From positions 1-59,997 of the forward strand of contig PGYR01000022.1 in NCBI GenBank assembly GCA_002839765.1: 59,997 nucleotides of DNA. Reading direction: 5' to 3'. Under the pieces are notes generated by a model, which was given only the letters and a program-made list of their open reading frames with translations, was not told the DNA's origin and ran no database searches. This stretch comes from Ignavibacteriae bacterium HGW-Ignavibacteriae-4. Its GTDB lineage: Bacteria > Bacteroidota > Ignavibacteria > Kapaibacteriales > UBA2268. Made by a program: the position numbers and the translations under genes. This document shows positions 36,270-43,564 of the stretch, one piece after another (within the stretch, counting starts at the first letter, position 1; each line of letters begins with the position of its first letter).

Positions 36270-38987
36270 CTAATATTTTTCTTTTAAAATGTCAAGTGCT
36301 TTTTTAATTTTTGGGTCATTAGGATAATTATCCTTGCCCTTAATTGTTATATCGGGTATGATTGGTTTATATTTTATCTGATCATCATTTTTAAATGACA
36401 TTGGGTATATATCGAACGAAATATTATAAAATGCAGGCAATTTGACCTCTTGCATCATATCATAAGAGCCGGCAGTTGATTCACCTATTATCTTACCTAT
36501 ACCGTTAGTTTTTACTATTTGCAATATAGTCTCAGATTTACCAACCGTTGTCTCATTTGTTAGAAATACGATATTCCTAGTAAAATCAGATTTCTTTGCT
36601 TTCACATAACCATCTATATTCCGTTTGATTGGGTCACTACAAGGACTAATATAAGTCTTCAAACTCCATATAAATGAAGGGACATTTTCGTCCATAAAAA
36701 AGCCGAGGAAATGTTCAGAGAGCAATGCATCGCCTCGCAAATCTATTATTATCCCTTTAGCTTTTGTGAAATTGCCCATCATTTCGCTCATCTCGAAGTC
36801 ATTCAATCTAGTACCGTCTATATAAATAGTATTACTATCCAACCATTCCAGTGTATAAGGTCGGACTATTACTACTTCTCTATTAGTTAGATTTCTTATA
36901 ATTGGGATTTCTAACTCGTCGCCATTTCTATTGATTTTGATTTTCTCTTCGGATTTGAAATCGCCAACAGCTAGATCATAGAATGCCTTTTTCTGATTCC
37001 AAATAGTCGAATTACCAGGATATTGTTCCAATTCTTTAGCAACAAAATCTTTTACATTTTTACCGCTGATACCTAATATTTTGTCGCCTTTCTCAATTTG
37101 CTTATCGAATGAACTAACTACGACAGCCTCACCATCCACGAAATCTACTATGAATGGGAGTGTGAAATCCTTCGATTGTGAGGTTAGCCAAACTGTTGAT
37201 CGTATATTATTAGTAATCTTCAATACTTTATTGAGCTCTCTTTCGAACTCGTCTGTGCTTGACGTTTGAGTTATATTAGATATGTTATCTAAGAATAATT
37301 TCTCCCACTCACTTTCTGTATAATTGACATTAGAGTAGTATCTCAGATAGTTCCACATCTCTATGAATACTGCTATTTTTGTGATTCTGTCATTAGAGTT
37401 CATCGTCACTTTTGGCTCTGGTTTACTGTCTGATTTTGGTAATGTAAAATTACCATCATCATATACTGTAAGAGGTAGAGCTAGCCACATACTATTTTCT
37501 ATTTTACTAATACAGATTTCCTCTGGTTTAGGCAAAGGGTTGTATAGCGATTTATCCGTAGAGATAAGCAATGAGTTACCATCTAAAGCTTCCTTGCTAT
37601 TATCTATTGTAAAAGCATATCCTGATTTAAGAATTGATTCTGGAATTCTCCAATATTCTATGCTGTTTGTCTGCCATTTCATGTCAAAAGAATTATTCTT
37701 AGGATTATATTCCAAATCTTTTCCTTGTCCTTTGACGGTCATTTTAACATTATCGAACCATCCCCTTCCTTCTCCAAAAAACACAAGGCCCGGTCTTATT
37801 TGTACAGCATCATTGGGTATTTCTACTTCTATGCTATACTCTTTCCAATCATTAGAATAAATGACTTCTGGAATTTTGATATTCAACGGTTCTTTTATTG
37901 GGTCTTCGAAATCAACTCTAAACCATAGTTCGGCATGAGCATCATTACCATAGGGGATTACCTTTGCCATTGCTGAGTATTTTATCTTTTTACCTGCAAG
38001 TTTCTTAGCTCCTATTATCTGGTAAGTCGCAGCTTCGCGAGGCATTCTAGAATCATAAATATTTAGTCTCTTAGTACCTATATTAAAATCACCCTTCTTA
38101 TGATATATATTATTTGTGATTTTAGCTATTGCTACTCTGTCCAGAGATTCTTTAGGTTTGACTAATTTGTGTTTCTTAGCACTTACCTCATCTTTATACA
38201 ATCCGGCAGATGGTGCAATTCTCTTGATTCGGTTTTGGATAGTAGAGAAGGCATCTGCACTGCCCATTAGCTCCTTTATGCTATGGTAGAGATAGGTCTC
38301 CAAATTAAGATTCTCGATTTCGTCTGATGGATGGAAGAACTTCGTCACCCCATAAGCCTTTGCAAAATCAAGATATTTTTTTGCCGTTTCAGCATTAGTG
38401 CTACCAGCGGCTACTATATCTTTAATTTCATCTATAACCTCTATGGTAATACCGTCTATCCAAGCCTTACCACTACCTTGTAGAAATAGTCCAAAGTTAA
38501 TAGAATATGCATTTTCAGAAATAGTATGTTCTATAGTATATTTTTCCCAAGTATTGAAAACAATAGGGTCATCTTCATTAGTGTTTATGAATGGATATTG
38601 GTTGTCGAAAGTTCGCTCCGAAATGTAGAATCCAGCGTGCCCTTTACCCTCAATTTCGGCACGTATATGAGCCGTGAATCTAACTTTCTTGCCAAGATAT
38701 TGACTTGCATCAAAACTCTGAACTGCTGTACCACTCACATTCTCAGTTCCAGTCGAATCCATAGGCCTTTCTAAACTCAAACAATACTTACCATCGTATG
38801 GCTTAGTAACTGTGGCTTCTGAATAGTATCCTTTTTCTTTTGCTTGTTCGGACAATGACCACTTCGAAGGCATAGCACCAACAACGGCATTTTCGAAGCT
38901 AAGATTATAAGGTTGGTAAGCTGGTGCAGACTCGAATTGGGCAAAAGCTGCGGTGCAAAACGATAAAAAGAGTATAAGATATTTCAT
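36270..38987 (-). CDS. S41-peptidase-like exported protein, probable pseudoenzyme
   Basis: About 905 residues from the Met at 38987 (signal KYLILFLSFCTAAFAQ); the longer frame to 39035 adds 16 non-signal residues. Two carbohydrate-binding-like beta-sandwiches (about 20-190 and 300-425, both with the G(Q/E)GxGWFDN or GSGKAWIDG pattern) precede a PDZ-like module (EKGDKILGISGKNVKDFV) and a tail-specific-protease fold. In the catalytic strand TNETTVGKSETI, aligned by eye to Prc VDRFSASASEI, the nucleophile Ser is Gly. The general-base Lys position in GESTAGSYD is Ser. It may therefore be a binding protein rather than a protease. It is monocistronic. Confidence 0.75.
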   Translation of the reverse strand: MKYLILFLSFCTAAFAQFESAPAYQPYNLSFENAVVGAMPSKWSLSEQAKEKGYYSEATVTKPYDGKYCLSLERPMDSTGTENVSGTAVQSFDASQYLGKKVRFTAHIRAEIEGKGHAGFYISERTFDNQYPFINTNEDDPIVFNTWEKYTIEHTISENAYSINFGLFLQGSGKAWIDGITIEVIDEIKDIVAAGSTNAETAKKYLDFAKAYGVTKFFHPSDEIENLNLETYLYHSIKELMGSADAFSTIQNRIKRIAPSAGLYKDEVSAKKHKLVKPKESLDRVAIAKITNNIYHKKGDFNIGTKRLNIYDSRMPREAATYQIIGAKKLAGKKIKYSAMAKVIPYGNDAHAELWFRVDFEDPIKEPLNIKIPEVIYSNDWKEYSIEVEIPNDAVQIRPGLVFFGEGRGWFDNVKMTVKGQGKDLEYNPKNNSFDMKWQTNSIEYWRIPESILKSGYAFTIDNSKEALDGNSLLISTDKSLYNPLPKPEEICISKIENSMWLALPLTVYDDGNFTLPKSDSKPEPKVTMNSNDRITKIAVFIEMWNYLRYYSNVNYTESEWEKLFLDNISNITQTSSTDEFERELNKVLKITNNIRSTVWLTSQSKDFTLPFIVDFVDGEAVVVSSFDKQIEKGDKILGISGKNVKDFVAKELEQYPGNSTIWNQKKAFYDLAVGDFKSEEKIKINRNGDELEIPIIRNLTNREVVIVRPYTLEWLDSNTIYIDGTRLNDFEMSEMMGNFTKAKGIIIDLRGDALLSEHFLGFFMDENVPSFIWSLKTYISPCSDPIKRNIDGYVKAKKSDFTRNIVFLTNETTVGKSETILQIVKTNGIGKIIGESTAGSYDMMQEVKLPAFYNISFDIYPMSFKNDDQIKYKPIIPDITIKGKDNYPNDPKIKKALDILKEKY

Positions 38988-39111
38988 GTTTTTTAAGAAT
39001 TTGTATATTGTATAACTATAATGACACTTGAACACGTAAAACGTCTCAATTGATTGAAAGTTTATGCAAATTAATGATTATTTGGGGAAGTAGCTGAGAG
39101 TCCTAAATAAT

Positions 39112-39140
39112 AAAAACCCCAACTTTGGTTAAGTCAGGGT
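39112..39140 (-). terminator. Terminator downstream of asnS
   Basis: On the minus strand ACCCTGACTT pairs imperfectly with AAGTTGGGGT (two internal mismatches) and is followed by TTTTTATTATTT, 31 bp past the asnS stop. Confidence 0.65.
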
Positions 39141-39170
39141 CTATATAATAAATCAATGTTTATGTTCTAC

Positions 39171-40523
39171 TTAAGGTACGATTCTATGAATAGTACGAGG
39201 CATAGGAATAGTCTCACGTATATGCTTTGCGCCAGTTATCCATTTCACTGTTCTCTCTAATCCCATACCGAAACCAGAGTGAGGTACACTACCATATTTA
39301 CGCAAATCCAAATACCATTGAAATTCTTCTAAAGGTAAATCTTCATGTTGGATTCTTTCCAATAAAAGATCGTGGTCATCTTCTCTTTGGCTACCACCGA
39401 TTAGCTCGCCTGCTTTCTCAGGGCCTAGCATATCCATAGCTTTTACTACTTTCGGGTTCTCAGGATCACGCTTCATATAGAATGCCTTTACCTCAGTCGG
39501 ATAGTCATAGATGAAACATGGCTGATCGAATTGCTCCATCAGTGCTTCTTCTTGTACAGTTCCGAAATCTTCTCCCCAAGGGAATGGAAGTATTTCTTTG
39601 TCCGCACCGTCCACTTTTTGAATAAGAGGTATTTTGTTTTCGTGCAACCACTCTACTGCCTCTGTGTATGACATACGAGGGAAACCGCCGACTACTTTTT
39701 TAAGCGGTTCTAAATCTCTTTCTAATGTTTCTAATTCTTTTTCACAGTTCGCCAAGACTTGTTTAACTATGTAAACAGTCATATCTTCAGCTAGCTGCAT
39801 ATCATCTTCCAAATCGAAGAATGCTGCTTCTGGCTCAACCATCCAAAATTCAGTCAAGTGCTTTCTTGTCTTAGATTTCTCAGCTCTGAAAGTCGGTCCA
39901 AATGTATATACTCTTCCTAATGCCATAGCAGAAGCTTCAGCATAAAGTTGACCAGATTGTGACAAATATGCATTACCTAAGTCGAAATACTTAGTCTCGA
40001 ATAGAGTAGAAGTACCCTCACAAGCATTCGGAGTCAATATAGGGGAATCCATAAGGCGGAAGCCACCATTGTCCAAGAAGTCGCGTATTGCCTTCACTAT
40101 TACAGAGCGGACTCTCATAATTGCGTGTTGACGAGAAGAACGTAACCACAAGTGGCGGTTCTCTATCAAAAATGCATCGCCGTGTTCTTTCGGGCTAATT
40201 GGATATTCATCAGCTATCTGATATACTTTCACTGAAGTTACATCTAACTCATAGCCACCGGGTGCTCTCTCGTTAGATTTCACAGTACCAGTTACACTGA
40301 CAGATGATTCTTGAGTAAGCGATTTCGCACTTTCGAAATCCTCTTCGCTAACATTGCCTTGGAATACAACGCATTGTGCAACTCCAGAGCCATCACGCAG
40401 CTGAATAAACTGTAATTTCCCTTTACCGGTTTTGTTGTAAACCCAACCGTTCAGAGTGATTTCTTGCCCATCGTATTTCGGCAAATCTTCTATGTATTTA
40501 TATGATTTATAACGTGCTGTCAT
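39171..40523 (-). CDS. asnS: Asparaginyl-tRNA synthetase
   Basis: Class IIb synthetase charging tRNA-Asn in the cytosol, 450 residues. The N-terminal OB-fold anticodon domain is at about 18-105 (TLNGWVYNKTGKGKLQF, LRDGSGVAQCVVF). The catalytic domain shows motif 1 around FRLMDSPILTPNACEGTST, motif 2 YTFGPTFRAEKSKTRKHLTE and motif 3 HSGFGMGLERTVKW. EKSKTRKHLTEFW and the phrase HLWLRSSRQHAIMRVR point to AsnRS rather than AspRS. It is monocistronic with its own terminator. Confidence 0.96.
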   Translation of the reverse strand: MTARYKSYKYIEDLPKYDGQEITLNGWVYNKTGKGKLQFIQLRDGSGVAQCVVFQGNVSEEDFESAKSLTQESSVSVTGTVKSNERAPGGYELDVTSVKVYQIADEYPISPKEHGDAFLIENRHLWLRSSRQHAIMRVRSVIVKAIRDFLDNGGFRLMDSPILTPNACEGTSTLFETKYFDLGNAYLSQSGQLYAEASAMALGRVYTFGPTFRAEKSKTRKHLTEFWMVEPEAAFFDLEDDMQLAEDMTVYIVKQVLANCEKELETLERDLEPLKKVVGGFPRMSYTEAVEWLHENKIPLIQKVDGADKEILPFPWGEDFGTVQEEALMEQFDQPCFIYDYPTEVKAFYMKRDPENPKVVKAMDMLGPEKAGELIGGSQREDDHDLLLERIQHEDLPLEEFQWYLDLRKYGSVPHSGFGMGLERTVKWITGAKHIRETIPMPRTIHRIVP

Positions 40524-40668
40524 TTTTCTTATTCTTTGAAATTATATAATTACAATAATACGAAGAAATTTGATAAAAGTTTGCATTTGTGAGAATGGGG
40601 GGAATTGTGTGGTTCTGATTCATATAATAATCTCATTTATCTGAACAAGATTGCAAGATGATTAATGT

Positions 40669-40692
40669 ATGTCACAGCGAGGACTGAGAGGA
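40669..40692 (+). repeat. Dispersed intergenic repeat, copy 1
   Basis: A 24-bp stretch starting ATGTCACAGCGAGG matches the reverse complement of 49801-49824 at 22 of 24 positions. The surrounding 40524-40882 stretch (359 bp) holds no gene that I can support; it looks like degraded repeat plus the AT-rich promoter region of the gene at 40883. Confidence 0.55.
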
Positions 40693-40882
40693 CGTGGCTG
40701 TCTCGTATTGAAAAGAATCACAGATTAATCGGATTTAAGGATTTCTCGTGTTATTTTGGTTTATGAAGTATAGGTATGAATCGTCTATAATTAGAGATGG
40801 CGAATTAAGAAAAACAAACCTATTTGTAAAACTACCTAGAAATTATTAAATTAATTCCTTTAAAATATAGGGAATTTTAAAA

Positions 40883-41587
40883 ATGTATAATATTTTCGTT
40901 TCAACACTACTTTCGATTATTATAATTGCATCTGCTATGGCATCGAATGCACAAAGCTTAGAGAAGCTAACACCTGTCTCAGACCCATTCGAATATCAGA
41001 ATAAGTACTATCCCGTTTCCGTTGGTAACTATTGGAAAATGTTATACCTGACTCCAATGGGTAATGATAAATATGGAACTCTAGGCCATTACGAGTATAG
41101 AATTATAGAATACACTTTTGAAGAAATTTACTTTGGTGATTCATTAGCCTATATTCCTGTTTATAAGAAAGAAAGCAAATACTTTAGACCAAATTACTCT
41201 GTTTATGAGAGTGTTTCTTATACTTATTTGATTAAAACCAATGAAGGTATAATTGAATTTAAAAAGCCTCCAAGAAATAATAAGATTAAGCCATTTATTT
41301 TCATCCCTTCCGATAGTAGTTATGATTACTTATCTTTAGAATTAACAGGTAAATCAATAGAAAGAGGAATTGAGTTAAAAACTAGATTTTGGGAAATGAA
41401 TACTCTAAGAATAAATTATAGAGATAAAGATAATCTAGGTGGATTTTACTATTCAATAGATAAAGGTCATGTATATACTCAATTCTTTTATAAAGATAAC
41501 AATTCTAACTATCAAACCAATTTCTCTGATAATGAGACTTTTGAGCCCAGTTCTGAATTTATACTTAGTGAATTAAAAATAGAGTAA
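40883..41587 (+). CDS. Exported protein, tandem paralog 1 of 3
   Basis: A 234-residue protein with a signal peptide (FVSTLLSIIIIASAMASNAQS). The mature N-terminus LTPVSDPFEYQNKYYPVSVG is shared with the next two genes and is the family's best marker. Later shared blocks are EEIYFGDSLAYIPV, TYLIKTNEGIIEF and ELKTRFWEMNTLRINY. No known domain was recognised. The Tyr- and charge-rich beta pattern suggests a periplasmic or surface lipocalin-like or other beta fold (inference). Its stop TAA overlaps the ATA start proposed for paralog 2. Confidence 0.65.
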   Translation: MYNIFVSTLLSIIIIASAMASNAQSLEKLTPVSDPFEYQNKYYPVSVGNYWKMLYLTPMGNDKYGTLGHYEYRIIEYTFEEIYFGDSLAYIPVYKKESKYFRPNYSVYESVSYTYLIKTNEGIIEFKKPPRNNKIKPFIFIPSDSSYDYLSLELTGKSIERGIELKTRFWEMNTLRINYRDKDNLGGFYYSIDKGHVYTQFFYKDNNSNYQTNFSDNETFEPSSEFILSELKIE

Positions 41588-42252
41588 TAAAAACTATAAT
41601 ATTCATATTTGGAATAACACTTGTTAGTTCATGTGTCAAATATGTAAAGCTGGATAGCAGGCTAACTCCTGTCGAAAACCCCTTCGAATTTCAGAATGAA
41701 TATTACCCTATTACTGTCGGTAACTATTGGAGAATGACATCTGTCGGGCCATTTAGAGATACAAATTATGCACTAAATGGATTTTTCGAGCACAGAATAA
41801 TCGAATTCAAATATGAAGACATATATTTCGGAGATTCACTGGTCAGAATCCCAGTATTCAAGAAAGAGAATAAATTTTTTAAGCTCCATGAGAAAGAATA
41901 CGATGAAGTTAAGTATAGTTACCTGATAAAGACTAAGGAAGGAGTTATAGAATGTATAAAGCCACCGAGCGAAAATAAAATCGCTGCCCATTTATTCATA
42001 CCGACTGATAGTAGTTATGATGAGTTATCATTTGCAGTTACTGGAAGGAATATAGTCAGAGGTGTCGAGTTAAAAACTAAATTATGGGATATGAATACTG
42101 TTAGAATAAACTACGATGATGAATATAATATAGGCGGGATGTATTATTCTAAAAATAGAGGTCACGTATATACTAAGTTTTATAAAAAACCATATATGAA
42201 AAATGAAAGACCATTCGTTGAATTTGTTTTAAGTAAAATTCAAATTGAATGA
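41587..42252 (+). CDS. Lipoprotein, tandem paralog 2 of 3, non-AUG start
   Basis: Closely related to the gene at 40883 along its whole length (LTPVENPFEFQNEYYPITVG, EDIYFGDSLVRIPVF, ELKTKLWDMNTVRINYDDE). The first ATG, 41734, falls after the conserved N-terminal block. Reading upstream in frame reveals a complete lipoprotein signal, KTIIFIFGITLVSSC, directly after the ATA at 41587, which shares its A with the upstream TAA stop. The frame is closed by TGA at 41569, and only ATT (41572) or ATA (41587) could start it. The mature protein is anchored at Cys16. Function is unknown. Confidence 0.65.
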   Translation: MKTIIFIFGITLVSSCVKYVKLDSRLTPVENPFEFQNEYYPITVGNYWRMTSVGPFRDTNYALNGFFEHRIIEFKYEDIYFGDSLVRIPVFKKENKFFKLHEKEYDEVKYSYLIKTKEGVIECIKPPSENKIAAHLFIPTDSSYDELSFAVTGRNIVRGVELKTKLWDMNTVRINYDDEYNIGGMYYSKNRGHVYTKFYKKPYMKNERPFVEFVLSKIQIE

Positions 42253-42315
42253 GTGCTTAAAAGTATTCGAAGAACCCACATAAAATTATAAGAAACAACA
42301 TAGATAGAGTTTAAT

Positions 42316-42996
42316 ATGAAATATAATAGAAAAGTAATTACCGTTTTATTCTTTATAGGAATATTGATATTAACATCATGTTCTGCTTATGACAAAGCAA
42401 CGGATAATCTTACACCGGTTGACAACCCTATGGAATATCAGAATGCGTATTACCCAGTTGAGATTGGCGAAATTAACAAATTCAACCATTATGTAATTGA
42501 AGATAGTGTGAAGAAATTTATAAAAAGGTCTGAAAGAGAAGTTGTAGATTATCGTGATTCTGATATAAGATTAGGTAGAAGGATATTAAATATACCGGTA
42601 TTTAGAATAAAAGAACGAAACTATATCAACGATTCTCTAGTTTCCGAACAGGAAGAATATCTGATAAAGACGAAAGAAGGGATAGTTTTTACTCAGTATC
42701 TAAATGATAAAAAAAATATTCGATTGTTTCAATTCATACCGTCTTTACCTTCATATACTGCTCTCGGAGCTGATTTAAGAGATGGAGAGGTAAGCTATAA
42801 TGTTACCAAAGTGCCTTATCTTAAGGCTGGGAAGTTTATGAGAATAAGAACAAAGTTGAATATAGTTCAGTATAGTACGGTTTATGCTACTCAATACTAT
42901 GCTGAAGGAGTAGGATTAGTAGCTTTATTTGTAGAAGAATATGGCAATATTTTTGGTGTTACAGTACATGAGGATTATGATTTATTGGATAATTGA
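42316..42996 (+). CDS. Lipoprotein, tandem paralog 3 of 3
   Basis: A 226-residue lipoprotein (signal VITVLFFIGILILTSC, lipobox LTSC). It retains the family marker LTPVDNPMEYQNAYYPVEIG right after the lipobox region, and EEYLIKTKEGIVF, but the C-terminal half has diverged. It lies 63 bp after paralog 2 with its own start region. With the two upstream genes it forms a tandem triplication, of which this is the oldest or fastest-changing copy. Function is unknown. Confidence 0.65.
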   Translation: MKYNRKVITVLFFIGILILTSCSAYDKATDNLTPVDNPMEYQNAYYPVEIGEINKFNHYVIEDSVKKFIKRSEREVVDYRDSDIRLGRRILNIPVFRIKERNYINDSLVSEQEEYLIKTKEGIVFTQYLNDKKNIRLFQFIPSLPSYTALGADLRDGEVSYNVTKVPYLKAGKFMRIRTKLNIVQYSTVYATQYYAEGVGLVALFVEEYGNIFGVTVHEDYDLLDN

Positions 42997-43182
42997 AAGT
43001 CACTCATTTAAGATTTTATATATCTTTTACTTCGATTTCGTTTATTACAATAATCAAAGATTATGTTTCTTTGTTTTAAAGCAGTACCAGTCCTAGATAC
43101 TTTCAGTTCATCCATTCGGAATCCAATTTTTTCAGTTCCATAACTGAAATCAAATCACCATTTTTTGTATCAAACTTACCCT

Positions 43183-43284
43183 CTTAACACTTTCTTAACA
43201 ATAGCTTCACTCTTACCAAACACTACTCATAACACAAGCCACATTTAACACAATCTTAACACAAGATTCAACATACCTTCAATC
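43183..43284 (+). promoter_or_regulatory. Two arrays of 11-bp-spaced TTAACA-type repeats (candidate Pho boxes)
   Basis: Array 1: CTTAACAC (43183), CTTAACAA (43194), CTTCACTC (43205). Array 2: TTTAACAC (43244), CTTAACAC (43255), ATTCAACA (43266), CTTCAATC (43277). Each octamer is followed by a 3-bp spacer, giving an exact 11-bp period. That is the geometry of PhoB/PhoP-family boxes, and TTAACA is the known PhoP half-site core. Array 2 ends 8 bp before a -7-like element, so it overlaps the -35 region as expected for PhoB-type activation. Regulator assignment is inference. Confidence 0.65.
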
Positions 43285-43292
43285 TAATATTA

Positions 43293-43300
43293 CAACTTTG
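43293..43300 (+). promoter_or_regulatory. -7-like element (CAACTTTG) before the TonB receptor operon
   Basis: CAACTTTG matches TAnnTTTG except at its first base. It sits just after the second repeat array. A transcript starting near 43307 would have a leader of about 258 nt before the receptor ATG at 43565. Confidence 0.45.
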
Positions 43301-43306
43301 CATTGT

Positions 43307-43564
43307 GTCAGAAAACGAAAACGATATTATTCAAGTGAAGCTCAAAAAGAATAAGATGTACTACTCAAATTCAGAAAAATTTTATGGTGGGAAGCAAACC
43401 CTGAACCGTCAGTATTGGTCTAGAAAAATTTCTAACAATATGCAATTCGGAGCTTCACAACTTAACGCGGATTTCGCGGTGAGCTTTCCTACCATCTTTA
43501 AATACGAAATTAATATAATTAATAATTCAAGTCAAACAAGTAATATAAAATGTGGAGCTCTAAA
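43307..43564 (+). other. Long 5' leader of the TonB receptor mRNA
   Basis: About 258 nt lie between the inferred transcription start and the receptor start. An 87-codon frame (GTG 43305) crosses it but has no ribosome site and its GTG would lie at the +1 position, so I do not call it a gene. The segment holds CGCGGATTTCGCGG near 43463. Its length alone suggests post-transcriptional control. The region 42997-43182 upstream is non-coding AT-rich DNA. Confidence 0.35.

Noticed and set aside
41734-42252. ATG 41734 as the start of paralog 2
   Set aside because: The conserved LTPVENPFEFQNEYYP block and a full lipoprotein signal lie in frame upstream.
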